Positions 23,851 through 33,479 of a stretch of DNA of 41,937 nucleotides are shown piece after piece. The DNA comes from JABGPL01 sp964387885 (GTDB lineage: Bacteria; Electryoneota; AABM5-125-24; Hatepunaeales; Hatepunaeaceae): positions 1 to 41,937 of the forward strand of contig CAYLYZ010000050.1 of NCBI GenBank assembly GCA_964387885.1. The letters run 5' to 3'. Position numbers and translations under genes: made by a program. The stretch's first letter is position 1; every line of letters begins with the position of its first letter. Below the pieces are notes generated by a model that was not told the origin of the DNA, did not search any database, and saw nothing but the letters and a program-made list of their open reading frames with translations.

Positions 23851-24729
23851 ATTTTTCGTGTAACAACTCGAGCAGATTGGGACGGACTCGTCGCTGCAGC
23901 TTTATTGAGTATAGTTGAAGACGTTGACCGTTACCGATTTATAGAACCGGGAGCGTTCCAGGCCGGTGAGCTGGAGATCACTTCAGAAGATATTATCGCG
24001 AATTTACCTTTCCGTGAAGGCTGCGCTATGTGGTTCGATCATCATATCACCAATAATCCGGGCGTCGAATTTAAGGGTTCCTGGTATGTTGCTCCTTCAG
24101 CCGCAAGGGTGATTTATGAATACTATTCAGATAAAGACCTTTCAGCCTTCGATGAGCTTGTTCAGATCACCGACAGGATTGATTCGGCTGATCTGACAAT
24201 GGAAGAAGTCAAAGAGCCTAAAGGTTACATTCTGGCTGCAATGACAATTGACGGTAAAAGGTTGCAGGATGAGCCGTATTGGCTTAAGATGATTGACCTC
24301 ATCAGACAGAACGACCTTAAAAAACTCTTAGAAGAAAAAGAAGTCTTTGACCGTTGTGTCTCGTACATGTATGATTGTCAGGAATACGGTCAGGCTATCA
24401 GTCTATACTCTGAAGTAGAAGAAAACGTGCTTGTAACAGATCTTCGAAAAGTATGGCACGGTGAACCCGGGAACAGGTTCTTAGCCTATACGCTTTTTCC
24501 CCAATGCAATATCTGGGTACGGGCGATGGACCATCCCAATCGTGAGGATCTCTCTCACATTTCCGTTGGTCACAGTATATTCAATCGCACATGCGAAGTG
24601 AATGTTGGTGAATTAATGGCTAAATACGGTGGTGGTGGACATAAAGGTGCTGGTTCATGCAGACCATTAAGAGTCGAATCTGATAAAGCATTAAGAGAGA
24701 TAGTCGAAGCTTGCAAGGATAAAAAGTAG
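23851..24729 (+). CDS. DHH-family phosphoesterase with apparent ATT start
   Basis: 292 residues if read from ATT at 23851. Motif I of the DHH family (TRADWDGLVAAALL, D9 and D11) lies right at the N-terminus, and the DHH motif WFDHHITNN has D63-H64-H65. The C-terminal DHHA1 domain ends with GGGGHKGAGSCRPL. Relatives hydrolyse phosphodiesters or phosphoanhydrides such as oligonucleotides, cyclic dinucleotides or polyphosphate using Mn ions. The only standard start in frame before the motifs is a TTG at 23905, which would delete motif I. The frame is open back to a TAA at 23833, contains no ATG/GTG/TTG there, but has AGAAGGGAG 6 bases before ATT. Exact substrate unknown. First gene of the alaS-mutS operon. 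Confidence 0.8.
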   Translation: MFRVTTRADWDGLVAAALLSIVEDVDRYRFIEPGAFQAGELEITSEDIIANLPFREGCAMWFDHHITNNPGVEFKGSWYVAPSAARVIYEYYSDKDLSAFDELVQITDRIDSADLTMEEVKEPKGYILAAMTIDGKRLQDEPYWLKMIDLIRQNDLKKLLEEKEVFDRCVSYMYDCQEYGQAISLYSEVEENVLVTDLRKVWHGEPGNRFLAYTLFPQCNIWVRAMDHPNREDLSHISVGHSIFNRTCEVNVGELMAKYGGGGHKGAGSCRPLRVESDKALREIVEACKDKK

Positions 24730-24732
24730 CTG

Positions 24733-27375
24733 ATGGATAACTCAACCAGGATTCGCAACCAGTTCTTGGATTTTTTCAGAGAACGGGGGCATACAACTGT
24801 GCCCTCTGCTCCAATAATTCCAGCAAATGATCCGACACTACTATTTACAAATGCGGGAATGAACCAGTTCAAGGATGTTTTTCTCGATCAGGGAAATCGT
24901 CCCTATACTCGCGCGGTAGATCACCAGAAGTGTATCAGAGTATCAGGGAAACACAATGATCTTGAGGAAGTTGGTGTTTCTCCTACCCATCATACATTTT
25001 TCGAAATGCTCGGTAATTGGTCGTTTGGTGATTATTATAAACGTGAAGCTATCCGCTGGGCGTGGGAATTGATAACCGGAGTCTGGGAGATTGATCCGAA
25101 TCGGCTTTACGCGACTGTATACGAAGGTGATGATCAGGTCAGTCCCGATGATGAAGCTCGCGATTTATGGTTGAGTGAAACGAGCATTGCCAAACAGAGA
25201 GTTACATTTCATCCGGGCAAAGACAATTTCTGGGAAATGGGAGATGTCGGACCCTGCGGCCCATGCAGCGAACTGCATTACGATATGGGTGAGGCATTCT
25301 GTCGAGAAAAGGATGTTCCCGGTCATAAGTGTGTTGTTAATGGTGATTGTGGTCGCATTGTAGAGCTGTGGAATCTGGTGTTTATCCAGTACAGACGTGA
25401 TGGTAAGGGTATTCTTCATTCCCTTCCAAAAAAGCATGTTGATACAGGAGCTGGTTTCGAACGTATCCTGCTCGTTAAAGAGAATGTAGAATCAAATTAC
25501 GAAACTTCACTTTTTACTCCTCTCATCAATTCGATTGTTGACATATCCGGAGTTCCCTACTCAACTGGTAAAGAAGGTATGCCCCATCGCGTTGCAGCTG
25601 ATCATGTGCGAGTCCTTTCAATCGCATTAGCTGATGGTGTGCTCCCATCCAATGATGGAAGAGGATATGTCATGCGCAGAATATTGAGACGTGGTGCACG
25701 GTTTGGTCGGGAAATTGGATTAGAATCACCCTTTATCTACAAATTGGTTGACCCCCTGATAGAAATTATGGGTGATGCATATTCTGAGCTTAAAGAAAGA
25801 CGTAAACACATCGAGGGTGTCATACGGGCAGAAGAAGAGAGCTTCTCCAGAACTCTGGGTCGAGGTTTGGAGTTATTCAGCTCTGTTGTTGAGAGAATTG
25901 AAAATAAAAATGAACAGACTATTCCCGGAAGTGATGCGTTCAAACTATATGATACTTATGGTTTTCCACTTGATTTGACAGAACTTATTGCCAGGGAACG
26001 AGGATTAGAAGTCAATGTAGGTGCCTTTGATGAATTGATGGAAAAGCAGCGACATAGAGCAAGATCTGATGGAAAATTCCAGGCAAGTGGTGAATTGGGC
26101 ACGGGGCTAAGCAGTCATTTTGATGGCTATGATAAAGAATCCACCGAAACAACCGTACTTGCCGTCAACAAAGTAGATAAAGATGTAGAAATGGTGCTGG
26201 AAAACACGCCGTTTTACGCTGAAGCGGGTGGTCAGGAATCGGATTGGGGTGTTATTGAGACTAATAATGGTAAACTGTTTGTTAGAGATGTCGCAAAAAC
26301 TGGAGAGATAATTCTTCACCGCGGAAAATGGAAGGGTGATGATCTTCCGGAAGTGGGTAGTTCAGCACAGGCAAAAATTGATCACAAACGACGTTTGGAA
26401 ATAAGATACAATCATACTGCAACTCATTTGCTTCACACAGCACTAAGGACACATGTGGGATGCCATGCTGCACAGGCTGGATCGCTCGTTGCACCTGACA
26501 GACTCAGGTTTGATTTTACTCATTTTGAAAAACTTACAACAGAGATGGTAAACACTGTTGAGCAAACTGTTAACGAATCAATCAGGAAAAACTTTAACCT
26601 GAGCGCAGAAGAGAAATCTTATAAAGATGCCATTGACAGTGGTGTGGTAGCTTTATTTGGTGAGAAATACGGTGAATATGTCAGGATCGTACAGATTGGA
26701 GAAGATGAAAACCCATATTCAAGAGAGCTTTGTGGCGGTACACATGTTGAGCGCACCGGTCAATTAGGTCTTTTCAGGATATTGTATGAGGGTGCAGTTT
26801 CAGCTGGAGTAAGGAGAATTGAAGCGGTTACGGGACAATATGCTTTGGACTTAACATTTTCAGAGCGAGATGCCCTCGAAAATGTCCGTGAGTTGATAGG
26901 ATCACACGGAAGCGATCCGGTTGAAAAACTTACAAAAACACTTGAAGAAAAGAAAAGGATTGAGAAAGAATTTACAGGTCTTCTACTTGACTGGGCGAAA
27001 AACACAGCGCTGAATCTGCTAGATTCAGCCGTTGAAATAGATGGAATCAAAGTTGTTGCCAGAAACTTCTCAGGTGTTGAAATTGATCGATTAAAAATGA
27101 TTGGTGACGCCATTCGAGATCAGAATTCCGGTGCGACTGCGCTACTTTCAAGTGCTGTAGCAAACGGTTCGGGTCAATTATGTTGCGTTGTAGGTGATGA
27201 GTTAATCCGGAACCGTAAACTAAAAGCCGGAGCCTTGGTTGGAAAGGCAGCGCGTATTGCTGGCGGTGGTGGGGGAGGAAAACCACACATGGCGACAGCA
27301 GGAGCTAAGAATCCCGATAAACTTGAGGACGCGATTAAGGCGTACCCCGAAATAGTAAGTGAGGCAATTGGATAA
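24733..27375 (+). CDS. alaS: Alanyl-tRNA synthetase
   Basis: 880 residues, full length. The catalytic class II core has FTNAGMNQFKDVFL and HHTFFEMLGNWSFGDYYK. The editing domain shows the zinc-site pattern HTATHLLHTALR and CGGTHVERTG, and the C-terminal domain ends in the Gly-rich GGGGGGKPHMATAGA. It charges tRNA-Ala and clears Ser/Gly mischarging. The start codon is 3 bases after the DHH stop. Its 3' end overlaps the GGGP synthase gene by 17 bases. No T-box or other leader is seen, and none fits, since the gene is internal to an operon. Confidence 0.97.
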   Translation: MDNSTRIRNQFLDFFRERGHTTVPSAPIIPANDPTLLFTNAGMNQFKDVFLDQGNRPYTRAVDHQKCIRVSGKHNDLEEVGVSPTHHTFFEMLGNWSFGDYYKREAIRWAWELITGVWEIDPNRLYATVYEGDDQVSPDDEARDLWLSETSIAKQRVTFHPGKDNFWEMGDVGPCGPCSELHYDMGEAFCREKDVPGHKCVVNGDCGRIVELWNLVFIQYRRDGKGILHSLPKKHVDTGAGFERILLVKENVESNYETSLFTPLINSIVDISGVPYSTGKEGMPHRVAADHVRVLSIALADGVLPSNDGRGYVMRRILRRGARFGREIGLESPFIYKLVDPLIEIMGDAYSELKERRKHIEGVIRAEEESFSRTLGRGLELFSSVVERIENKNEQTIPGSDAFKLYDTYGFPLDLTELIARERGLEVNVGAFDELMEKQRHRARSDGKFQASGELGTGLSSHFDGYDKESTETTVLAVNKVDKDVEMVLENTPFYAEAGGQESDWGVIETNNGKLFVRDVAKTGEIILHRGKWKGDDLPEVGSSAQAKIDHKRRLEIRYNHTATHLLHTALRTHVGCHAAQAGSLVAPDRLRFDFTHFEKLTTEMVNTVEQTVNESIRKNFNLSAEEKSYKDAIDSGVVALFGEKYGEYVRIVQIGEDENPYSRELCGGTHVERTGQLGLFRILYEGAVSAGVRRIEAVTGQYALDLTFSERDALENVRELIGSHGSDPVEKLTKTLEEKKRIEKEFTGLLLDWAKNTALNLLDSAVEIDGIKVVARNFSGVEIDRLKMIGDAIRDQNSGATALLSSAVANGSGQLCCVVGDELIRNRKLKAGALVGKAARIAGGGGGGKPHMATAGAKNPDKLEDAIKAYPEIVSEAIG

Positions 27376-28117
27376 AGAGATTCTATACAGGAGATTATTT
27401 CCTGCGGGTGGGAAGCCACAGATTTGGGTACTTATTGATCCCGATACTCTACCTTTGCAGCAATTAATTAGCCGTGTTCGAAAAGCCGAAACTGAGAGCG
27501 TATCAGCAATTTTGATTGGTGGTAGTTTTCTTTCACAGGACAATTTTGATAAAACTGTAAAAGAGATAAAAGGTTCCTGTAAAATTCCTGTGGTGATATT
27601 CCCGGGCAGCAGTCGTCAGCTATCACAGTATGCTGATGGTATTCTATTTACGTCACTACTTTCCGGACGAAATCCGCAATACCTGATTGGTGAGCAGGTT
27701 ATGGCAGCACCAATTATTTTTCAGATGGGACTTGCACCGATTCCGACTGCTTATTTATTGATCGAATCCGGTGCTGTCACTTCCGCGCAATTTGTCTCAA
27801 ATACGCAACCGATTCCCCGAACCAAATCCCAACTTGCAGTTGCGCATGCGATGGCTGCTGAGTTGTTTGGGATGAAAGCTGTATACCTGGAAGCGGGGAG
27901 TGGAGCTGACATGGCAGTTCCCCCGGAGATGATTAAGGCTGTGGTAAAAAGTGTAAACATCCCCGTTATTGTCGGGGGAGGAATTCGAAAAGTAGAAGAT
28001 GCCCAGGCTGCATTTAAAGCAGGAGCTCATGTCATTGTAATTGGGACGGCTGTCGAACAGAATGGTCTTGAGTTCACCCATGAACTTCTTAAAGGAATTA
28101 ACTCAATTAACAAATGA
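27359..28117 (+). CDS. Geranylgeranylglyceryl-phosphate synthase-like TIM barrel
   Basis: 252 residues. Prenyltransferase TIM barrel with the GGGP synthase landmarks: LIDPDT (25-30), ILIGGS, FPGSS (81-85), YLEAGSGAD (176-184), VGGGIRK (205-211) and VIGTAVEQNG at the phosphate-binding end. YLEAGSGA marks the archaeal/Bacteroidota-type enzyme rather than the Bacillus PcrB form, which has YLEYSG there. The enzyme links geranylgeranyl diphosphate to glycerol-1-phosphate, the first ether bond of archaeal lipids. FCB bacteria with this gene have been proposed to make such lipids. Start may be GTG 27359 or TTG 27368, both inside the alaS end; neither has a strong Shine-Dalgarno, so coupling is likely. 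Downstream ether-lipid genes are not in the window. Confidence 0.88.
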   Translation: MRQLDKEILYRRLFPAGGKPQIWVLIDPDTLPLQQLISRVRKAETESVSAILIGGSFLSQDNFDKTVKEIKGSCKIPVVIFPGSSRQLSQYADGILFTSLLSGRNPQYLIGEQVMAAPIIFQMGLAPIPTAYLLIESGAVTSAQFVSNTQPIPRTKSQLAVAHAMAAELFGMKAVYLEAGSGADMAVPPEMIKAVVKSVNIPVIVGGGIRKVEDAQAAFKAGAHVIVIGTAVEQNGLEFTHELLKGINSINK

Positions 28118-28965
28118 ACCTCGGTGCACATGTATCAACAGCCGGGGGAATATCAAATGCACCACTAAATGCCCAAAAATTAGGCATAACGACCTTCCAG
28201 ATCTTCTCTCGAAACCAGAAAAAATGGGAATCCAAACCACTGAATGAGCTTGAGATTGAACGCTATCTTAGCAATTGTTCAGCAGAAAAAATCCAGGAAA
28301 CCCTTACTCATGGATCATATTTGATAAATTTGGGAAATCCCGACGAAGAGAAACTAAGAAAATCTATCGATGCTATGTATGATGAGATGCTCAGGGCAGA
28401 CCAACTGGGTGTTGATTATCTTGTCGTCCACCCGGGAGCACACCTTGGGATAGGAGAGGAAAGAGGTCTTAGAAAAGTAGCTGATTCGTTATTGCGCTTA
28501 TTCGATAGACACTCTGACGGGAAAGTTAGAATACTGCTCGAAACAACAGCAGGACAAGGATCAAGTTTAGGTCATAAATTTGAACATCTTGCGAAAATTT
28601 TGGATATGATAGATTATACTGATCGAATGGGTGTTTGTGTAGATACATGTCATATATTTGCAGCAGGTTATGATATTCGGACTCGTTCAGGTTATATGAG
28701 AACATTTAAAGAATTTGATGACGCCATAGGATATGGTAAACTTTTTGCATTTCACCTGAATGATTCTAAACGCGAATATGGGTGTAAGGTTGACCGACAT
28801 GCTCATATCGGTGAAGGAGAATTAGGATTGGAACCATTCCGGTTTCTTATTAATGATGAGCGGTTCACCAAAATTCCCGGAATTCTTGAAACACCGGAAG
28901 GTCCGGAAAAGTTTGATATGAATTTGAAAGTACTTCGTCGTTTATTAAATAATACGGCTAAATGA
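28114..28965 (+). CDS. nfo: Endonuclease IV (AP endonuclease)
   Basis: 283 residues, normal length. The family's zinc-site motifs are all present: HPGAHLGIG, LLETTAGQGSSLGH, GVCVDTCHIFAAGYD, FHLNDSKREYG with DRHAHIGEGELG, and the final ILETPEG. It nicks DNA 5' to abasic sites in base-excision repair. The ATG overlaps the GGGP synthase stop by 4 bases (ATGA) and the stop overlaps the next gene in the same way. With mutS and the AlkD-like gene downstream, this forms a small DNA-repair group. Confidence 0.96.
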   Translation: MNLGAHVSTAGGISNAPLNAQKLGITTFQIFSRNQKKWESKPLNELEIERYLSNCSAEKIQETLTHGSYLINLGNPDEEKLRKSIDAMYDEMLRADQLGVDYLVVHPGAHLGIGEERGLRKVADSLLRLFDRHSDGKVRILLETTAGQGSSLGHKFEHLAKILDMIDYTDRMGVCVDTCHIFAAGYDIRTRSGYMRTFKEFDDAIGYGKLFAFHLNDSKREYGCKVDRHAHIGEGELGLEPFRFLINDERFTKIPGILETPEGPEKFDMNLKVLRRLLNNTAK

Positions 28966-29741
28966 AGATATCAATCGCAATGATTGCTCACAATGAAGCT
29001 GATAATATTGCTGCAGCTCTGAAAAGTGTAGGGTGGGTAGACCAGATTGTTGTTATTGATTGCGAATCAATTGATAACACAAAGGCAATCGCAGAGGATG
29101 CCGGTGCAGAAGTATATTCCTGTCCTAACAATCCTAATCTCAATATCAATAAGAATATCTCGATAGACAAGTGTACTGGCGACTGGGTTTTTATACTCGA
29201 TCCCGATGAAGTAATACCCTACGAGTTGGCTGGTTGTATCAGACGTGTTATAAATGAAGAATCAAATATTGTTGCCTACAAATTTCCCCGAAAGAACTAT
29301 GTCCTTGGTAAATGGACAAAACACGGAAGCCAGTATCCCGATTACCAGCTTCGACTCATCAGGAATGGGAGTGCGAGGTTTCCGGAAGATCATATACATG
29401 AAAAACTCGATGTAAAAGGAAAAGTCGGGAAGATCGATACACCATTTGATCACCATCCCTATCCGGATATTGCCTCCCTGATCAGGAAGAATGTGAGGGA
29501 TGCGGATTTCGAAGCAGACTACCTGTATAGAAAGGGAGTCAGAGTTGGTGACAGAACATTGACATCGCGAATTCTGTTTGGTATCCCAATAAGATTTTTC
29601 AGAAGATATTTTCTCAAGGGTGCTTTTAGAGATGGAGCACGAGGTTTGATCCGAGAGGTTTTTGATTCTCATAATCAAGTGCTGAGATGGTTTAGAGTGT
29701 GGGAATTATCGAGAAAAACTGATAGAGCAGGGGAGAAGTAA
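28962..29741 (+). CDS. Family 2 glycosyltransferase (LPS-core type)
   Basis: 259 residues. The GT-A fold starts at once: ISIAMIAHNEADNIAAAL, IDCESIDNT (32-40), then the DxD-type metal site FILDPDEVIP (D80, D82). This set-up is that of the WaaE/KdtX-like group that adds sugars to lipopolysaccharide inner core. A basic C-terminal region (about 190-240) probably binds the membrane face. The acceptor cannot be told from sequence. Overlaps nfo by 4 bases upstream and mutS by 1 base downstream (TAATG), so it is tied to the repair operon although its role is in the envelope. Confidence 0.85.
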   Translation: MKISIAMIAHNEADNIAAALKSVGWVDQIVVIDCESIDNTKAIAEDAGAEVYSCPNNPNLNINKNISIDKCTGDWVFILDPDEVIPYELAGCIRRVINEESNIVAYKFPRKNYVLGKWTKHGSQYPDYQLRLIRNGSARFPEDHIHEKLDVKGKVGKIDTPFDHHPYPDIASLIRKNVRDADFEADYLYRKGVRVGDRTLTSRILFGIPIRFFRRYFLKGAFRDGARGLIREVFDSHNQVLRWFRVWELSRKTDRAGEK

Positions 29742-32437
29742 TGGCTAAGTCAAAGCGCGTACGCACTCCAATGCTCGATCAATTTATGAAGATCAAATCC
29801 GAATATCCTGATGCGATACTCTTTTTCCGAATGGGTGATTTTTATGAGATGTTCTTCGATGATGCGAAAGTAGCAAGCGAAATTCTCGGCTTAAGACTTA
29901 CTACCAGAGCCCACGGAAAAGCTGCAAAAGTCCCACTTGCCGGATTTCCACATCACCAGATTGATTCCTATATGACTCGTATGGTAAAAGCGAGGCAGAA
30001 AATAGTTGTTGTCGAGCAGGTCGAAGATCCTAAGCTCGCCAAAGGATTGGTTAAACGGGCAGTTGTACGTGTGGCAACTGCCGGAACAAATCCGGCAGCA
30101 GTTGACCAGGAAGAGATACAATCCAACCGAATCGCTGCAATTTTCAAGTACAAATCCAGATACGGTTTAGCCTGGGCGGATATCGTTACCGGTGAATTTC
30201 TGGCAGGGGAGTTCTCAGAGGATGAGCTTAAACTGTCCGCGGGTCATCTAAATCCCGTAGAGATTATCGTACCTGAAACCAGACATGAATTTGATCCCCG
30301 TATATTCCTTGATGCTTCCTCTGCTATTGAGAGCAAGGTGGAGGACTGGATATGGGAAACATCGTTTGCAAGACAAACTTTGCTTGATCACTTCGGAACA
30401 CGAGGTCTGAAGGGTTTTGGACTTGAGCATCTGGAGTTGGCAATTTCAGCAGCGGGAGCCTTACTGCATTACCTGAAGGGAAATCTCCACACTAAAGCCG
30501 ATCATCTAACTCACCTGGCACGGGCAGATGTTAAGGGTAACCTTATAATGGAAGCGACGACACGTAGAAATCTCGAGCTCGTAGATTCTCTTGTCGGAAA
30601 CCATCAAGCAACCTTGTTCGCGGTAGTAAATCACTGTCTAACAGGTTCAGGTAAACGCTTGCTATACAATAGATTGCTATCTCCTTTAGCCAATATTGAG
30701 AGAATTGAACATCGACTTGATGCTGTAGATTCTCTAAAATCCGGAATGAATCTATGTCTGGAGTTCAGAGACCTGCTCAAACACTCCGGGGACATTCAAC
30801 GATTGTTAGCGAGACTTGCTACTGGAAGAGGATCAGCTCGTGATCTCGTGGGGATAAGAGAGTCGTTGATAATTATGCCCGATTATCAGCGGAAACTCAG
30901 CACAGTTTCAAGCCCTCTTCTCAAACGCCTTGAAACCGGGATCAGGACATTAGATAGTCTGAAAATAAAACTTCAGGAGTCATTACAAGATAATCCCCCC
31001 CTGTACACTCATGAGGGTGGGATGATAAGGGATGGTTACAACAATGAGATTGATGAATTGCGTCAGATTCGCAGCCAGGGGAAATCGTGGTTGGGGACAT
31101 TTGAGGAACAGGAACGAAAACGGACGGGTATACCAAATCTGAAAGTCGGCTTCAACCGAGTTTTCGGATATTACATTGAAGTAACAAAATCACATGTTGA
31201 CAAGACACCCGATAACTATCAACGGAGACAAACATTAGTAGGAGCTGAAAGGTATATTACACCGGAATTGGGTGATTTCGAAAGCAAACTAATGGGTGCG
31301 GAAGAAAAGATTTTCGCTTTGGAAAAAGAGATATTTCAAGAACTTGTAGATCTGACCCTTGACCAGTCCACAGCCTTGCAGGAGAATGCTCAGATACTCG
31401 CAAACATAGATTTTCTTTGCGGTCTGGCAGTTCTGGCCGAGGAAGAAGAATACAATCGGCCTACTCTCAATGATTCAGATCAAATAATTCTTAAGGGATG
31501 TCGTCATCCTGTTGTTGAAAAGTTATTACCACCGGGAGAAGAATTTATCCCGAATGACCTCGAGATAGGGGGTGGGGGGAAGAGGATACAGATTGTAACG
31601 GGTCCGAATATGGCTGGGAAATCTACCTATCTCAGACAAATTGCATTGTCGGTAATTCTGGCTCAAATGGGTTCATTTATACCTGCTGAATCGGCGTGTA
31701 TCGGAGTGGTTGACAAACTATTTACGCGAATTGGAGCACTTGATAATCTGGCGGGAGGTGAATCAACATTCCTGGTTGAGATGCAGGAAACTGCATCAAT
31801 ACTTCACAATGCCACTGATCGTTCACTGGTTGTTTTTGATGAAGTTGGAAGGGGTACTTCAACTTTCGATGGACTCAGTCTCGCATGGGCTATTGTTGAG
31901 TACCTCCATGAAAAGAAGAGTTTACGTCCGCGGACGTTATTTGCGACTCATTTTCACGAAATGGTTGAGCTTGAGAGACATCTCGAATTTGTAGAGAACC
32001 GAAATGTTGCTGTGCGTGAGTATGAAAATAAGGTTGTATTCCTGCGTAAGATTGTTTCAGGTGGCAGCGACCGCAGTTTTGGAATTCACGTTGCACAAAT
32101 GGCTGGATTACCCCCTGCAGTTATTTCACGAGCCAGGGATGTTCTGAGAAACCTTGAAGCAAATGATCTGAATCCCGGAGAAGAAAATGGCAGGAATTCA
32201 AAATCTACAACTTTGAAAATATCTAAAGATAAAACTGGTGGTGATCAGGTACTTACCGACAAATTACCCAAAACAACAAAAAAGATAGCCAATCCAAAAG
32301 TACGGGCTGCACAACTCACATTTTTTGATCCAATTGAGAAAGAGTTAAGATCGGTTCTCCAGACAGTAGATCCAAATAATATTACTCCGATGGAGGCTTT
32401 AAATCTTGTTGCAGAACTCAAGAAGATTCTGGATTAG
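29741..32437 (+). CDS. mutS: DNA mismatch repair protein MutS
   Basis: 898 residues, a full MutS1. The mismatch-reading FYE is at 34-36 (RMGDFYEMF). The Walker A GPNMAGKS is at 621-628 and Walker B DEVGRGTS starts at D700. The helix-turn-helix dimer region at the end has GIHVAQMAGLPPAVISRA. After a Lys/Thr-rich linker (about 805-855) comes a short C-terminal motif (QLTFFDP) and the tetramerisation helices. All ATPase residues are intact. The ATG overlaps the upstream stop by 1 base. No mutL in the window. Confidence 0.97.
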   Translation: MAKSKRVRTPMLDQFMKIKSEYPDAILFFRMGDFYEMFFDDAKVASEILGLRLTTRAHGKAAKVPLAGFPHHQIDSYMTRMVKARQKIVVVEQVEDPKLAKGLVKRAVVRVATAGTNPAAVDQEEIQSNRIAAIFKYKSRYGLAWADIVTGEFLAGEFSEDELKLSAGHLNPVEIIVPETRHEFDPRIFLDASSAIESKVEDWIWETSFARQTLLDHFGTRGLKGFGLEHLELAISAAGALLHYLKGNLHTKADHLTHLARADVKGNLIMEATTRRNLELVDSLVGNHQATLFAVVNHCLTGSGKRLLYNRLLSPLANIERIEHRLDAVDSLKSGMNLCLEFRDLLKHSGDIQRLLARLATGRGSARDLVGIRESLIIMPDYQRKLSTVSSPLLKRLETGIRTLDSLKIKLQESLQDNPPLYTHEGGMIRDGYNNEIDELRQIRSQGKSWLGTFEEQERKRTGIPNLKVGFNRVFGYYIEVTKSHVDKTPDNYQRRQTLVGAERYITPELGDFESKLMGAEEKIFALEKEIFQELVDLTLDQSTALQENAQILANIDFLCGLAVLAEEEEYNRPTLNDSDQIILKGCRHPVVEKLLPPGEEFIPNDLEIGGGGKRIQIVTGPNMAGKSTYLRQIALSVILAQMGSFIPAESACIGVVDKLFTRIGALDNLAGGESTFLVEMQETASILHNATDRSLVVFDEVGRGTSTFDGLSLAWAIVEYLHEKKSLRPRTLFATHFHEMVELERHLEFVENRNVAVREYENKVVFLRKIVSGGSDRSFGIHVAQMAGLPPAVISRARDVLRNLEANDLNPGEENGRNSKSTTLKISKDKTGGDQVLTDKLPKTTKKIANPKVRAAQLTFFDPIEKELRSVLQTVDPNNITPMEALNLVAELKKILD

Positions 32438-32508
32438 TTTTCACAAATTAGTATCGAGAAACGAAGATTCAACCATTTAGTTTCTTCAATTTAACCAGGT
32501 ATAAAACC

Positions 32509-33198
32509 ATGAAGGTGAATAGGGAAGTACATCCATTAACGGAATTGATTCGTCAAATCCTCGCGAACTCTGCAAATCCGGAAAATGCAGCTCCAATGCA
32601 AGCGTATATGAAATCCGAGATGCCCTTCCGTGGTGTAAAAGCCGGTGACCGTAAAGCAATATTCAGTCATGTAATTAAAAAGGTTCCGGTTAAATCACTT
32701 GATGAATATGAGAGGATTATCAGAGAGTTGTGGTATGCAAATTACCGGGAAGAGCGATATATGGCAGTAACCCTTGCTCGCAGGTTTAAGAAATTTCAAG
32801 TAATTGAAATGCTACCATTATACAAGATGATGATTCAAACCGGTGCATGGTGGGATTATGTCGATGAATTAGCTGCACATCTGGTTGGTTCATTATTAAG
32901 AAAATATCCGGATGAAATTAAACCAATTCTTAAACAATGGATAGAAGATGAGGATGTTTGGATAAGGAGATCTGCAATACTTGCTCAACTTCAATTCAAA
33001 GGTGAAACTGATGCTAAACTTCTTTTTGAATTTTGTGAGTCACGTCTTGATGAATCCGTGTTCTGGATAACAAAAGCAATAGGTTGGGCACTTCGAGCAT
33101 ATTCTAAAACCGAACCATTTGCTGTGCGAAGTTTTGTGGATCACCATAGAGATAGAATGTCGAGAGTAACTTTGAAAGAGGCTGTTAAATATATTTAG
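32509..33198 (+). CDS. AlkD-like DNA alkylation repair glycosylase
   Basis: 229 residues of HEAT-like helical repeats, the AlkC/AlkD fold. The residues known to matter in Bacillus cereus AlkD (W109, D113, R148, W187) have counterparts at a constant shift of six: W115 and D119 in WWDYVDELA, R154 in WIRRSAIL, and W193 in KAIGWALR. This supports an active enzyme that removes N3- and N7-alkylated purines without flipping the base. AGG lies about 8 bases before the ATG. It follows mutS by 71 bases and may share its transcript or have its own promoter; none is clear. Confidence 0.9.
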   Translation: MKVNREVHPLTELIRQILANSANPENAAPMQAYMKSEMPFRGVKAGDRKAIFSHVIKKVPVKSLDEYERIIRELWYANYREERYMAVTLARRFKKFQVIEMLPLYKMMIQTGAWWDYVDELAAHLVGSLLRKYPDEIKPILKQWIEDEDVWIRRSAILAQLQFKGETDAKLLFEFCESRLDESVFWITKAIGWALRAYSKTEPFAVRSFVDHHRDRMSRVTLKEAVKYI

Positions 33199-33234
33199 TA
33201 TTCAGAAGTGCTAAATGTTTACGCTTAATTTTCT

Positions 33235-33477
33235 GGAGTACTCAAGCCATGCCTGAGTTTTATCTTGTTTCTAACACAGCATAAAAGTAATTTCGAATAA
33301 ATCCATTTGACGTTTCTGGTTGGTTTCAAATGAACGAAGTGTATGTAAAATGCCAGATTACGCTTCGCTTGAAATCAGGCAGTAACTAATTTTCTGGAGT
33401 ATTCAAGTCATGCTTGAGTTTAATTTATCAATCATTCGAAGCTTTGCTTCGTTGCTCAAGCATGGCTTGAGCACTCC
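33235..33477. repeat. Three copies of a 23-base palindromic repeat
   Basis: Units at 33235-33257 and 33396-33418 are direct copies; 33455-33477 is inverted. Each begins GGAGT and contains TCAAGyCATGCyTGAG, itself an imperfect hairpin (CTCAAGC/GCyTGAG). Between them lies further repeat debris, including CGAAGC/GCTTCG at 33438-33452 and a copy of AAAAGTAATTTCG (33283-33295) seen again in the adjoining element. No gene is seen in 33199-33710. Confidence 0.7.
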
Positions 33478-33479
33478 TA

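Noticed and set aside
23905..24729. DHH gene starting at TTG 23905
   Set aside because: This would remove the metal-binding motif I, and the frame is open upstream with a good ribosome binding site before ATT.
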